Shown one piece after another: positions 1 through 8,282 of a stretch of 64,000 nt of DNA. Below the pieces are notes generated by a model. That model was given only the letters and a program-made list of their open reading frames with translations, had not been told where the DNA came from and did no database searches. Position 1 is the first letter of the stretch. Every line of letters starts with the position of its first letter. The stretch is from Tropicibacter naphthalenivorans. GTDB taxonomy: Bacteria > Pseudomonadota > Alphaproteobacteria > Rhodobacterales > Rhodobacteraceae. The position numbers were made by a program, and so were the translations under genes. Location of the stretch: assembly GCF_900176475.1 (NCBI RefSeq), contig NZ_FWXX01000003.1:186001-250000 (forward strand). The letters run 5' to 3'.

Positions 1-340
1 CGGCGGTCAGCGGCATCTGCCGGAACAGCTTGCGCGACCCTTGCGTCCCGACCAAGCGCCCCAGCAGGCGAAAGAGAAACGCCGCCACGGCGGAGACCGC
101 AAAGAAATGCACCGCCCAGTGAAAGAACATCACCGAGGCGCGCGGCACCCCTTGGTCGTTCATCGCCGGTTGCAGGTACAGCCAGACGCCCGCACCGATC
201 AGCGCCACCGCCAAGGCAAAGCCAAAGGCCACCGCATAGGGCATATCGCGGAAATACGGCTTGCCCGTCAGGCGCTGCCCGATGAAACGGAACAGCCAGC
301 CCGCGACGGCGACAGCAATAAGGGCAATCAAAACGCTCAT
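1..340 (-). CDS. ABC transporter permease, partial (probable DppC-type with N-terminal extension)
   Basis: This gene is open at the left edge; 113 codons are visible from an ATG at 340. Residues about 2-18, 36-56 and 72-92 are hydrophobic helices, and the visible part ends in KLFRQMPLTA, which resembles the lead-in to the first helix of DppC/OppC permeases. Its start overlaps the stop of the DppB-like permease by four bases (ATGA), so the two are probably translationally coupled. The second permease of a dipeptide-type importer is expected at this position. If so, it carries about 100 extra N-terminal membrane residues. It could instead be an unrelated small membrane protein, because the diagnostic permease loop lies outside the window. 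Confidence 0.55.
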   Translation of the reverse strand, partial: MSVLIALIAVAVAGWLFRFIGQRLTGKPYFRDMPYAVAFGFALAVALIGAGVWLYLQPAMNDQGVPRASVMFFHWAVHFFAVSAVAAFLFRLLGRLVGTQGSRKLFRQMPLTA

Positions 341-1326
341 TTCGGATGCCTCAAACGCGGGTTCGTCAGGATCGACAGCACGTCAGCGGCCAAATTCAGC
401 AGGATATACGCCCCGGCAAAGATCAAGCAGCAGGCCTGCACCACCGGGATGTCCCGGTTCTTGACCGCGTCGACAAACAGCTGCCCGATGCCCGGATAGA
501 CAAAGACCACCTCGACCACGACCACCCCGGTGATCAGATAGGCAAGGTTCAAGGCCACCACGTTGATGATCGGCGCCAGCGCATTGGGCAGCGCGTGTTT
601 GACGATCACCCGCAGGGGTGAGACGCCCTTCAGACGCGCCATTTCGATATAAGGCGACGCCAGCAAGTTGATGATCGCCGCCCGCGTCATCCGCATCATA
701 TGCGCCGTAACAACCAAGGTCAGCGTCAGCGCAGGCAGCAGCGTCGCCATCAGGCGATCCTGAAACGCGATGCCTTGGTAAACGTTGGAAATCGCCGGCA
801 GGATCGGGTTTAGCACCGCGAGGAACAGGATCAGGATGTAGGCGAGGAAGAATTCCGGCGAGGAAATTGACGTCAGGGTCGAGATGTTTACCGCCTTGTC
901 AAAGACCGAGTTGCGATACAGCGCCGCCAAGACGCCCAAGGTCACCGCAAACGGCACCGCAATCGCCGCCGTCACACCCGCAAGGAACATGGTGTTGCCA
1001 AAGCGCGGCGCGATCTGGTCGGCGACGGTTTTCAGGTTCGCCCCGCCCATGTTGCTCTGGAAATTGAGCTGCGCATAGCTGACGCCCAGATTGCCTTGCA
1101 GCATATCCCCAAGCCAGACGAAGTATCGCGTGACGGGGGGCTGATCGAGGCCAAGGTCGCGGCGAATGGCGGCGATGGCTTCGGGCGTGGCGCTCTGGCC
1201 CAGAATCGCCTGCGCAAAGTCGCCCGGAAGCATGTTGACCGCCGTGAAGATCACGATGGACACAATGAACAGCGTCAGCAGCCCAAGGGCCAATCGCTGG
1301 AGGATGATTTTCAGAACTGGGGGCAC
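337..1326 (-). CDS. ABC transporter permease, DppB/OppB family
   Basis: A 329-residue inner-membrane permease of a peptide/nickel/opine-type importer. It has the family layout: one N-terminal helix (about 10-32), a periplasmic stretch with the typical PGDFA and LGLDQPP motifs, then five helices. The cytoplasmic EAA-type loop for ATPase contact is seen in YIEMARLKGVSPLRVIVKHA. The start is a GTG at 1326. It lies downstream of proline iminopeptidase on the same strand with a gap of about 50 bases. No substrate-binding protein precedes it, so the ligand cannot be named; oligopeptides are the family default. Its stop overlaps the next permease start. Confidence 0.88.
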   Translation of the reverse strand: MPPVLKIILQRLALGLLTLFIVSIVIFTAVNMLPGDFAQAILGQSATPEAIAAIRRDLGLDQPPVTRYFVWLGDMLQGNLGVSYAQLNFQSNMGGANLKTVADQIAPRFGNTMFLAGVTAAIAVPFAVTLGVLAALYRNSVFDKAVNISTLTSISSPEFFLAYILILFLAVLNPILPAISNVYQGIAFQDRLMATLLPALTLTLVVTAHMMRMTRAAIINLLASPYIEMARLKGVSPLRVIVKHALPNALAPIINVVALNLAYLITGVVVVEVVFVYPGIGQLFVDAVKNRDIPVVQACCLIFAGAYILLNLAADVLSILTNPRLRHPK

Positions 1327-1378
1327 GAACCCTGTCGATCTCCGTTTTTATTGACTCGAAAGTTAACAAAAACGCGTT

Positions 1379-2362
1379 TCATGTAAACCTTTTGTTTTCC
1401 GCAATCTGATCCATGATGCGCACCAGCTCAGAACTGATGCCTGGCTCGGACAGCGCGTGACCGGCGTTTCGCACCATCCGCAGATCGCTTCCGGGCCATG
1501 CCTTGTGCAATTCCCACGCGCGCTGCGGCGGGCAGATCATGTCATAGCGCCCCTGCACGATATAGCCGCCAATATCCTGAATCTTCTCGATATTCTTGAG
1601 AATCCAGCCGTCTTCCTCAAGGAAGCCCGCATGGGTGAAATAGTGATTCTCCAGCCGTGCAAAGGCCCGCGCGTAATCGCCCGGCGTCTCGCCCCCATGG
1701 CCATTGGAATAGACCGACGCCAGCGCGTTTTCCCACGCGCTCCACGCTTGGGCATATTTCGTCTCGACCCGCAGATCGCCCGAAAACAGGCGCTTGTGGT
1801 AGGCCGCGATCATGTCGCCGCGCTCTTCTTCGGGGATCAGATCGGCAAAACGCTTCCACGTTTCGGGCCAGAATTGCCCCGCGCCGCCGCCATAGAACCA
1901 GTCCAATTCGACCTGGGTCATCATGAACACGCCGCGCAGCACAAGGTCCATCACCCGCTCGGGGTGGCTGATCGCGTAGATCAGCGCCAGCGTCGCCCCC
2001 CACGAGCCACCGAAGACAATCGCCTCTTCGATGCCCAGCTCTTCGCGGATCGCCTCGATGTCGCCGACCAAATCCCACGTTGTGTTCTCGACCACGCTGG
2101 CAAAGGGGCGCGAGCGCCCGCAGCCGCGCTGGTCATGCAGGATCACGCGATAAACCTCGGGGTCGAAATAGCGCCGCATTGCTGGCGAACAGCCGCCCCC
2201 CGGCCCGCCATGCAGAACAAACACCGGAATCCCCTCGGGATTGCCGCTTTGCTCGACATAAATGCGATGCCCCGCAGATCGCGTCATCATCCGCTGGTCG
2301 AACGGGTCAATAGGAGGATAGAGATACTGCACTGCGCGCTTTTGGCTCGGGATTTTGTCCAT
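1379..2362 (-). CDS. pip: Proline iminopeptidase (alpha/beta hydrolase, peptidase S33)
   Basis: A cytoplasmic serine peptidase that removes N-terminal proline from peptides. The alpha/beta-hydrolase signature is complete: the oxyanion motif HGGPGGG near residue 51, DQRGCGRS near 77, the nucleophile elbow GGSWG near 118-122, an acidic residue in GRYDMICP, and a C-terminal catalytic His in NAGHAL. Its length (about 327) is normal for the family. The ATG at 2362 is preferred to the in-frame GTG two codons earlier. It is divergent from ubiG across only 47 bases. The peptide-importer genes lie downstream on the same strand, which fits uptake and breakdown of proline-containing peptides. Confidence 0.93.
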   Translation of the reverse strand: MDKIPSQKRAVQYLYPPIDPFDQRMMTRSAGHRIYVEQSGNPEGIPVFVLHGGPGGGCSPAMRRYFDPEVYRVILHDQRGCGRSRPFASVVENTTWDLVGDIEAIREELGIEEAIVFGGSWGATLALIYAISHPERVMDLVLRGVFMMTQVELDWFYGGGAGQFWPETWKRFADLIPEEERGDMIAAYHKRLFSGDLRVETKYAQAWSAWENALASVYSNGHGGETPGDYARAFARLENHYFTHAGFLEEDGWILKNIEKIQDIGGYIVQGRYDMICPPQRAWELHKAWPGSDLRMVRNAGHALSEPGISSELVRIMDQIAENKRFT

Positions 2363-2409
2363 ACCCACACTATATTGCGCGAAGAAGCGAAAAGACCATG
2401 AGGAAAGTC

Positions 2410-3147
2410 ATGACCACCACCGTCGACGCATCCGAGATCGCCAAATTCGAAGCCATGGCCGCCGAGTGGTGGGATCCCAACGGCAAGTTCAAGCCGCTGC
2501 ACCTGATGAACCCGGTGCGGCTGGACTATATCACCACGCAGATCGCCGGAGAGTTTGACCGCCAGCTGGGCACCGACCAGCCGTTCAAGGGGTTGCGCAT
2601 CCTCGATATCGGCTGCGGCGGCGGTCTGCTATGTGAACCCATGGCGCGCCTCGGTGCTGAAATTATAGGCGTCGATGCCGCCGAAAAGAACATCCCCGTC
2701 GCCCAAGCCCACGCCGCGCAGTCGGGCCTGCAAATCGACTACCGCCACACCACCGCCGAAGCCATGGCCGCCGCGGGCGAACAATTCGACGTGGTCCTCA
2801 ACATGGAAGTGGTCGAGCACGTGGCCGACCCTTTGGCTTACTTGACCGCCTGCCAGCAACTGCTGAAACCGGGTGGGCTGCACCTGTGCTCGACCATCAA
2901 CCGCAATCCCAAAAGCTTCGCCATGGCCATCGTCGGCGCCGAATACGTCATGCGCTGGCTGCCCAAGGGCACCCACGAGTGGAACAAGTTCATCACCCCC
3001 GATGAACTCTACGACCTGATGACCCGCGCAGGCCTCACCCCCGTCGACCGCAAAGGCTACGTCTTCAATCCCATCACGTGGAAGTGGACCATCTCCGACC
3101 GCGATCTTAGCGTGAACTACGTCACCGCCGCCCTGAAACCAGAGTAA
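2410..3147 (+). CDS. ubiG: Ubiquinone biosynthesis O-methyltransferase UbiG
   Basis: A SAM-dependent enzyme that performs both O-methylations of the ubiquinone ring. The N-terminal segment [20 protein letters not shown] is the UbiG hallmark, and SAM motif I is [13 protein letters not shown] at about residues 61-73. [11 protein letters not shown] and [14 protein letters not shown] are the later family motifs. An upstream in-frame ATG at 2398 exists, but AGGAAAG at 2401-2407 is well placed as a ribosome binding site for the ATG at 2410. It is followed five bases later by the YciI-type gene and probably shares its transcript. Confidence 0.95.
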   Translation: MTTTVDASEIAKFEAMAAEWWDPNGKFKPLHLMNPVRLDYITTQIAGEFDRQLGTDQPFKGLRILDIGCGGGLLCEPMARLGAEIIGVDAAEKNIPVAQAHAAQSGLQIDYRHTTAEAMAAAGEQFDVVLNMEVVEHVADPLAYLTACQQLLKPGGLHLCSTINRNPKSFAMAIVGAEYVMRWLPKGTHEWNKFITPDELYDLMTRAGLTPVDRKGYVFNPITWKWTISDRDLSVNYVTAALKPE

Positions 3148-3152
3148 CCCGT

Positions 3153-3458
3153 ATGCTGATTCCCGAAAACCACAGCCTCTTTGCGATCGACATCCATTAC
3201 GACGTGCCGATCGAGCAGATCGAAGAGCATCTCGACGCCCACATGGACTTCATCGCAAAGGCCCGCGCCGACGGCTTCCTGCTCGCCGCAGGCGCTCAGG
3301 TGCCACGCACGGGCGGCTTTATCGTTGCCATCGCCCCCGACCTGCAAACGGTCGAGGCCCGCATGGCCACCGATCCCTTTACCAAAGCCAACCTCGTGAC
3401 CCTGACGATCACCCAGTTCAAACCGGGCACCGTCCACCCGGCCCTAGCAGATCTCTGA
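3153..3458 (+). CDS. YciI family protein
   Basis: A 101-residue single-domain protein with the YCII fold (dimeric ferredoxin-like alpha+beta). The sequence reads as the family does: a beta strand (LFAIDIHYD), a helix with the AHMDFIAKARADGFLLAAG core, and the TDPFTKANLVTLTITQF ending. Proteins of this family are small putative enzymes whose substrates are mostly unknown, so no function is assigned. It starts five bases after ubiG and is likely cotranscribed with it. Confidence 0.85.
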   Translation: MLIPENHSLFAIDIHYDVPIEQIEEHLDAHMDFIAKARADGFLLAAGAQVPRTGGFIVAIAPDLQTVEARMATDPFTKANLVTLTITQFKPGTVHPALADL

Positions 3459-3466
3459 CCCACCCT

Positions 3467-3521
3467 TCTTCTCTTTGAAAATATCCCGGGGGAAAGCCGC
3501 AGGCTCGGGGGCAGCGCCCCC
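3467..3521. repeat. Probable dispersed intergenic repeat with GC hairpin
   Basis: Between the YciI-type gene and the convergent MarR gene lies a CTTCTCTTTGAAAATATCCC segment, a G run, then GGGGGC-AGC-GCCCCC at 3507-3521, a six-pair stem with a three-base loop. I recognise this as the general pattern of a short element found between many genes in Rhodobacterales genomes, usually at 3-prime ends. Only one copy is present in the window, so the repeat status rests on recall and not on comparison. It could also act as a terminator-like hairpin for both convergent genes. Confidence 0.4.
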
Positions 3522-3530
3522 TACCGCCCT

Positions 3531-3962
3531 CTATTCCTCTTCCAACCGCAGCCGCAGATCGCGCAACACCGGCAAAGCCGCGCGGACCTTGTCCTCACCC
3601 AATTCGCCCATCATCTCGCCAATCATCGGCGTAATCGCCGCCAAGGCCGCCTCTCGCGCAGACAAGCCCGCAGGCGAAATCGAAACCAGCTTTCGCCGCG
3701 CGTCGTCCCAGTCCGGGCGAATGTGCACATAGCCCGCCATTTCCAGCTTGGACAGCGTGTTGGTCATCGCCCCGCGCGTCACGTGAAACGCCTTTGCCAG
3801 CTGCGCCGGAGTCTTCTCCCCCCCCCGCGCCAGGTTGTTCAAAACCGAGAAATGAGAAATCTCCATCCGGTTCGGCAGCACCTTGGTCAGCCGCGCGCGC
3901 AGCAACTGGTCCGCCGTCAACAGCTCGGAAAACAGCGAAATCGCCAGTGCATTCTCGGTCAT
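3531..3962 (-). CDS. MarR family transcriptional regulator
   Basis: A 143-residue winged-helix DNA-binding protein. Residues 30-100 give the MarR pattern: ISHFSVLNNLARGGEKTPAQLAK, the recognition helix HVTRGAMTNTLSKLEMAGYV, and the wing DWDDARRKLVSISPAG. It is the last gene of the grxC-nitrilase-marR operon, and its ATG overlaps the nitrilase stop (ATGA). MarR proteins often repress their own operon, but no operator is evident. A ligand cannot be inferred. Confidence 0.9.
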   Translation of the reverse strand: MTENALAISLFSELLTADQLLRARLTKVLPNRMEISHFSVLNNLARGGEKTPAQLAKAFHVTRGAMTNTLSKLEMAGYVHIRPDWDDARRKLVSISPAGLSAREAALAAITPMIGEMMGELGEDKVRAALPVLRDLRLRLEEE

Positions 3963-4789
3963 AGCGGCCCCTCAAAACTGCGGTCATGGGTCAAGGACGG
4001 CACCTTGGCGCGGGCGTCCGCCACCGCCGCCATGTCCAGATCGACGATGAACACCCCCGGCTCTGTGCCAGCGTCCAAGACAACCTCGCCCCAAGGCGAC
4101 ACCACCATGGAATGCCCATAGGTCCGGCGGCTCTTGCCCGTCTGCGCCGAGTGCAACCCCGTCTGCGCCGCCGCCACAACCCAAGACCCGGTCTCGATCG
4201 CGCGGGCTTGCAACAGGGGTTGCCAATGCGCCGGGCCAGTTCCGGGCGAAAACGCCGCTGGCACAGACAAGACCTGCGCGCCCCTTCGCGCCAAAGCGCG
4301 GTACAGATAGGCAAAGCGCACGTCGTAACAGATCGACAGGCCCAAGGTGCCAAAGGGCGTCGCCGCCAAGACCGCTCGATCCCCCGGCGCATAGCCCGAG
4401 GATTCGTTATACGTCTCGGTTTCCGACACCTGTACGTCGAACATGTGCATCTTGTCGTAGCGCGCGGAAATCTCTCCCTCGGGCGAGATCGCAACGCAAC
4501 GGTTGGCAAAGCGCGCCTCGGGCGGCTCGGATTTCACCGCAACACAAGCCACGATCCACAGGCCCGTCTCTCGCGCCGCCGCGCGCATCCCGGCGAGGAA
4601 GGAATCCTCGCTCTCGGGGCGCAAAACCTCGGCCTGATGGGCGCGCGACATGGACACGCAGTTGGCGACCTCGGGCAGAAAGGCAACCTCGGCCCCCTGC
4701 TCTGCCGCCTCGCGCAGCATGTCCGTCGTCGCAGACAGATTCTGCGCGACGTCATCGCCCGAGGTCATCTGAAGCAGCGCGGCGCGCAT
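3959..4789 (-). CDS. Carbon-nitrogen hydrolase (Nit/omega-amidase-like nitrilase superfamily)
   Basis: A 276-residue cytoplasmic amidase of the nitrilase superfamily. The Glu-Lys-Cys triad is visible as E40 (LPEVAN), K113 (YDKMHMFD) and C154 (LSICYDVRF). The DKMHMFDV motif is typical of the Nit1/Nit2 branch, which hydrolyses deaminated glutathione or alpha-ketoglutaramate. Its neighbour glutaredoxin 3 makes a glutathione-repair role attractive, which is inference. The ATG at 4789 overlaps the last base of the glutaredoxin stop (TAATG), and its own stop overlaps the marR start. Confidence 0.9.
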   Translation of the reverse strand: MRAALLQMTSGDDVAQNLSATTDMLREAAEQGAEVAFLPEVANCVSMSRAHQAEVLRPESEDSFLAGMRAAARETGLWIVACVAVKSEPPEARFANRCVAISPEGEISARYDKMHMFDVQVSETETYNESSGYAPGDRAVLAATPFGTLGLSICYDVRFAYLYRALARRGAQVLSVPAAFSPGTGPAHWQPLLQARAIETGSWVVAAAQTGLHSAQTGKSRRTYGHSMVVSPWGEVVLDAGTEPGVFIVDLDMAAVADARAKVPSLTHDRSFEGPL

Positions 4790-5046
4790 TACCCCGCCAG
4801 CAAGGAATCCAGCTTCCCCGCCCGCTCCAGCGCATAAAGGTCATCGCAGCCGCCCACATGAATCTCGCCGATGAAAATCTGCGGGACAGTGTGGCGGCCA
4901 TTGGCGCGGTCCATCATCTCGGACCGGCGCTCTGGCTCTTGTAGCACGTCGATCTCGGTAAAGTCGACGCCTTTCTGGGTCAGCAACCGCTTGGCCGCAT
5001 GGCAAAAACCGCAAAGCGGCGACGAATAGATCTCAACAGGTTGCAT
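4789..5046 (-). CDS. grxC: Glutaredoxin 3
   Basis: An 85-residue glutathione-dependent thiol oxidoreductase. The active site is CGFC (residues 12-15 of MQPVEIYSSPLCGFCHA), a variant of the usual CPYC. The cis-proline is in HTVPQIFIG, and the glutathione-binding GGCDDL follows. The start is the ATG at 5046, because upstream in-frame codons encode a poorly conserved stretch. It heads the grxC-nitrilase-marR operon. Confidence 0.93.
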   Translation of the reverse strand: MQPVEIYSSPLCGFCHAAKRLLTQKGVDFTEIDVLQEPERRSEMMDRANGRHTVPQIFIGEIHVGGCDDLYALERAGKLDSLLAG

Positions 5047-5085
5047 GGCGTGTCCTTTCGGGGGTCTGCCCCGATACATAAGAAA

Positions 5086-5799
5086 CTACGCGTCTTTTGC
5101 AACGCGTGCCAACACGGACACGCATACCTCTGTTGCACCTGCCGCAAGGCACGCCTCGGCGCAGGCCGCCAGCGTCGCCCCCGAGGTCATCACGTCGTCG
5201 ACCAACAATACGGGCCGCCCTTCAACCATACGCGTGCGCCAGGCGGGCACGTTGATCTTGCCCTGAAGGGTTTCGAACCGTTCATTTCGGTCTTTGCCAT
5301 CCAGCGACGGTGTCGCCTCCCGCCGCTCCAAGGCATCCGGGCACCAGTCAATCCCAAGTTCGCGCGCCAGATGCTCGGCCAACAAAGCGGACTGGTTGTA
5401 CCGCCGCCGCAGCAGCCGATGCAGATGCAAAGGCACCGGCACCGCAATCATATCGGGCCGCAGCAAATCGCGAGACCGGCGGGCCATCCATTGGGCCGCC
5501 GGGCGAGCAATATCCTGACGATCGCCGTGTTTCAGCGACAGCACCAGCCGCCGCCCCGTATCGGCATAGACCAGCGCCGCACGGCCATGGGTCCAAGGTC
5601 GGGGAATATTAAGACATTCATCGCAATGCTCGGCATGATCCGAACTGCCCGGCAAAGGCACCCCGCACAGATCACAGCCCAACCCCGCGATAAACGGCGT
5701 ATCGCGCCAGCACTCGGCACACAGGCCAAAGTCACTTTCCACCAAACCGCCGCAAGACAGGCACCGTGGCGGATAGACCAAATGCACCAAGGTTTGCAT
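5086..5799 (-). CDS. ComF family phosphoribosyltransferase-like protein
   Basis: This protein resembles ComF/GntX: an N-terminal zinc-finger-like region (CLSCGG, CAECW, CDLCG, HCDEC) followed by a type I phosphoribosyltransferase domain with the PRPP loop VLLVDDVMTSGAT. Family members act in DNA uptake or nucleotide salvage, but the reaction is not established. The ATG at 5799 (MQTLVHLVYPPRC) matches the usual family N-terminus. Another in-frame ATG at 5829 would make its start codon abut that of the divergent methyltransferase with no spacer. Confidence 0.88.
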   Translation of the reverse strand: MQTLVHLVYPPRCLSCGGLVESDFGLCAECWRDTPFIAGLGCDLCGVPLPGSSDHAEHCDECLNIPRPWTHGRAALVYADTGRRLVLSLKHGDRQDIARPAAQWMARRSRDLLRPDMIAVPVPLHLHRLLRRRYNQSALLAEHLARELGIDWCPDALERREATPSLDGKDRNERFETLQGKINVPAWRTRMVEGRPVLLVDDVMTSGATLAACAEACLAAGATEVCVSVLARVAKDA

Positions 5800-5829
5800 C
5801 CGCGCCGCCCAGAAACTATCTGCTCTCAT

Positions 5830-6648
5830 ATGACCGAAACACCCCGCTTGACCGACCGCACCGCTCTTGACCGAAACCGCGCCCGCGCTTTGCGCGACCC
5901 GGCCCTGTTCCTGCACGAAGCAGCACGGGACGAGGCGGAGGATCGGCTCGCAATGGTTAACAAAACCTTTACGGATGCGGCGGTGGTGACGCCTTTCCCG
6001 CAGGTGTGGCAAGGATGCCTGCCCGGTGCGCGGATCGTCCCCGACACAGAGGTTCTGGACCTGACCGAAGGCGCGCATGACCTGGTGATCCACGCGCTTG
6101 GGCTGCACTGGGCGGACGATCCGGTGGGGCAATTGATCCAATGCCGCCGCGCGCTGCGCCCCGACGGGCTGCTGATCGCGCTGAGCTTTGGCGGGCAGAC
6201 GCTAAGCGAGTTGCGCAGCGTGCTTGGCCAAGCCGAGATCGACATCACCGGAGGCCTGTCCCCGCGCGTCGCCCCCATGGCCGAGATCCGCGACCTCGGG
6301 GCTTTGCTGCAGCGGGCGGGCATGGCCTTGCCCGTGGCGGATAGCGCGCCGCTGACCGTGACCTATGCCAGCGCGCTGCACCTGATGCGCGATCTGCGCG
6401 CCATGGGCGAGACCAACGCCCTGTACGCCCGCCTGCGCCGCCCGACCCGCCGCGCGGTCTTGCTGCGCGCCGCCGAGCTGTACGATCAGACCTATGGCCA
6501 AGACGGGCGAATCCCCGCGACGTTCGAGATCATTACCCTGACCGGTTGGGCGCCCGACGCCTCGCAGCCGCAACCCTTGCGGCCCGGATCTGCGGCACAT
6601 CGGCTCGCCGAAGCGCTTGGGACCCAAGAAAACACGCTCAAGGATTGA
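5830..6648 (+). CDS. BioC/NDUFAF5-like methyltransferase-fold protein
   Basis: A 272-residue protein whose second half matches SAM-dependent methyltransferases of the BioC/NDUFAF5 type: HDLVIHALGLHWADDPVGQL, RRALRPDGLLIALSFGGQTL, SPRVAPMAEIRDLGALLQRAG and a C-terminal GWAPDASQ-LRPGSA. The start is the ATG at 5830, directly divergent from comF. The oddity is the first half: where a GxGxG SAM-binding loop should lie it reads AMVNKTFTDAAVVTPFPQVW, with no glycine-rich motif. It may be a degenerate or accessory methyltransferase. Complex I assembly is a possible role by analogy with NDUFAF5. Confidence 0.8.
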   Translation: MTETPRLTDRTALDRNRARALRDPALFLHEAARDEAEDRLAMVNKTFTDAAVVTPFPQVWQGCLPGARIVPDTEVLDLTEGAHDLVIHALGLHWADDPVGQLIQCRRALRPDGLLIALSFGGQTLSELRSVLGQAEIDITGGLSPRVAPMAEIRDLGALLQRAGMALPVADSAPLTVTYASALHLMRDLRAMGETNALYARLRRPTRRAVLLRAAELYDQTYGQDGRIPATFEIITLTGWAPDASQPQPLRPGSAAHRLAEALGTQENTLKD

Positions 6649-6700
6649 CGCATTCGCTGGGCGCGATACTTACCTGCGGATCACGAGAAGGAGAGCAGAG

Positions 6701-7759
6701 ATGCTGGACGCGACAAACGCCGTACGACCGACCCATGCCCCCGCCGACCACCCCAAGGTGAAGCCCGCCAAGGTGGGTGTCCTTCTCGCGAATCTGGGCA
6801 CGCCGGACGCGACCGATTACTGGTCCATGCGCCGCTACCTGAACGAGTTCCTCAGCGACAAGCGCGTCATCGACTATCCGTCATGGAAATGGCAGCCGCT
6901 GCTGCAGCTGATCATCCTGACGAAACGGCCGTTTTCGTCCGGCGCGGCGTACAAGTCGATCTGGAACACCGAGAAAGACGAATCGCCCCTGATGACGATC
7001 ACCAAACAGCAGACGGCGGCGATCGCGGCGCAGATACAAGAGGCCTACGGCGATCAGGTGATGGTCGATTTCTGTATGCGCTACGGCAACCCCTCGACCA
7101 AATCCAAGGTGCAGGAGATGGTCGACGCCGGGTGCCACAAGATCCTGTTCTTCCCGCTCTATCCGCATTACGCGGGCGCGACCTCTGGCACCGCCAACGA
7201 CCAGTTCTTTCGCGCGTTGATGGATCAGGCGTGGCAGCCCACCGCCCGTGTCGTCGACCCGTATTTTGAGCATCCGCTGTATATCGAAGCGCTCGCCCAG
7301 TCGGTGGAAAAGGCCTATGCCGCCGCCGAGAAAAAGCCCGAACTGCTGGTGGTGTCCTACCACGGGATGCCCAAGCGTTACCTGATGCAGGGCGACCCGT
7401 ACCACTGCCAGTGCCAGAAAACGACGCGCCTGTTGAAAGAGCGGCTGGGCTGGGAAGACACGCAGATTCGCACGACCTTCCAGTCGGTCTTTGGCCCCGA
7501 AGAGTGGCTCAAGCCCTACACCGTCGAGGAAGTCGCGCGCATCGCCAAGGACGAAGGCATCAAGAACATCGCGGTCTGCGCGCCGGCGTTCTCGGCTGAC
7601 TGCATCGAGACGCTGGAAGAGATCAACGAAGAGATTCGCGAGAGCTTTGAACACGCTGGGGGCGAGGATTTTCTCTATATTCCCTGCCTCAACGACGATC
7701 CCGCACATGTCGACGCGCTGACAACGGTGATCAAGGAAAACCTCGGGGGCTGGGTGTAA
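6701..7759 (+). CDS. hemH: Ferrochelatase
   Basis: This enzyme inserts Fe2+ into protoporphyrin IX, the last step of heme synthesis. Family motifs are clear: VGVLLANLGTPDAT near residue 25, the FFPLYPHYAGATSG core, the catalytic-histidine motif SYHGMPKRY, and CAPAFSADCIETLEEI near the C-terminus. The start is the ATG at 6701 with AAGGAGAG at 6688-6695. An in-frame ATG at 6617 inside the upstream gene is rejected as a start. Length is 352 residues. A strong terminator follows at 7814. Confidence 0.96.
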   Translation: MLDATNAVRPTHAPADHPKVKPAKVGVLLANLGTPDATDYWSMRRYLNEFLSDKRVIDYPSWKWQPLLQLIILTKRPFSSGAAYKSIWNTEKDESPLMTITKQQTAAIAAQIQEAYGDQVMVDFCMRYGNPSTKSKVQEMVDAGCHKILFFPLYPHYAGATSGTANDQFFRALMDQAWQPTARVVDPYFEHPLYIEALAQSVEKAYAAAEKKPELLVVSYHGMPKRYLMQGDPYHCQCQKTTRLLKERLGWEDTQIRTTFQSVFGPEEWLKPYTVEEVARIAKDEGIKNIAVCAPAFSADCIETLEEINEEIRESFEHAGGEDFLYIPCLNDDPAHVDALTTVIKENLGGWV

Positions 7760-7813
7760 CACCTGCCCCGCGCGCAACAGCAAAAATTTTAAGCAAAATT
7801 TTTGGGCGCTCAG

Positions 7814-7846
7814 ACGGGCTGTTTCGTTTTGAGACAGTCCGTTTTT
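7814..7846 (+). terminator. Rho-independent terminator after hemH
   Basis: ACGGGCTGTTTC (7814-7825) pairs with GAGACAGTCCGT (7831-7842) around a five-base loop, with two G-T wobbles, and runs into five T. It lies 55 bases after the hemH stop. Confidence 0.85.
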
Positions 7847-7897
7847 CTATGCCTGATGGTCGCCGGTCCCGACACGCAAGCCCAACCCCCAGACACG

Positions 7898-7927
7898 AAA
7901 AAAGGCGGCACCGTCGCGCCGCCTTTT
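7898..7927 (-). terminator. Terminator of the 63-residue protein gene (probably bidirectional)
   Basis: AAAGGCGGC (7901-7909) pairs with GCCGCCTTT (7918-7926). Read on the minus strand the hairpin ends in six T, downstream of the small gene at 7951-8142. The T run on the plus side could also stop read-through from hemH. Confidence 0.85.
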
Positions 7928-7950
7928 CTCTATTCTTAATACAACTAGAA

Positions 7951-8142
7951 TTAGTTGTTTGCAGCAGCTGCCACGATTGCGATCAGCAGCAGCGGGATCA
8001 GGATGCCAGCTGCGGAAGACGACTGAGCGGTTTCTTCAACAACAACGACGGGCTCCATGACCACGTCGTCTTTTGCGTAGGAACCGGCCATTGCGGTCGA
8101 AGCTGCACCAGCGAAAGCGGCTGCGAGAACGATTTTTTTCAT
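7951..8142 (-). CDS. Small exported protein with C-terminal membrane segment, function unknown
   Basis: A 63-residue protein with a clear signal peptide (MKKIVLAAAFAGAASTAMAG), a short acidic and valine-rich middle (VVMEPVVVVEE), and a C-terminal hydrophobic segment (ILIPLLLIAIVAAAAN). A good ribosome binding site (TGGAG) lies 8-12 bases upstream, and a strong terminator follows, so it appears to be a monocistronic, well-expressed gene. A short inverted repeat GCTATG-N5-CATAGC (8167-8183) lies in its leader. I recall similar small proteins in related genomes but no known function. Confidence 0.8.
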   Translation of the reverse strand: MKKIVLAAAFAGAASTAMAGSYAKDDVVMEPVVVVEETAQSSSAAGILIPLLLIAIVAAAANN

Positions 8143-8282
8143 AGTCTATACTCCAGATATTTGGCCGCTATGCAGCGCATAGCAGACACCCAAGACTTAC
8201 CTCGTGAGTCTGTCAAAGCAGCTTTTACGGGGGTTTGCAATTGCTTCTTAACCACAGGTTTCGCGGCCCCGACACCTTGTCG

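Noticed and set aside
3772-3790. parS-like CACGTGAAAC inside the marR gene
   Set aside because: Only 12 of 16 bases match and it is 37 kb from the perfect sites; probably chance.
4999-5829. In-frame extension upstream of the BioC-like gene
   Set aside because: It runs through comF on the opposite strand; family similarity begins at the ATG at 5830.
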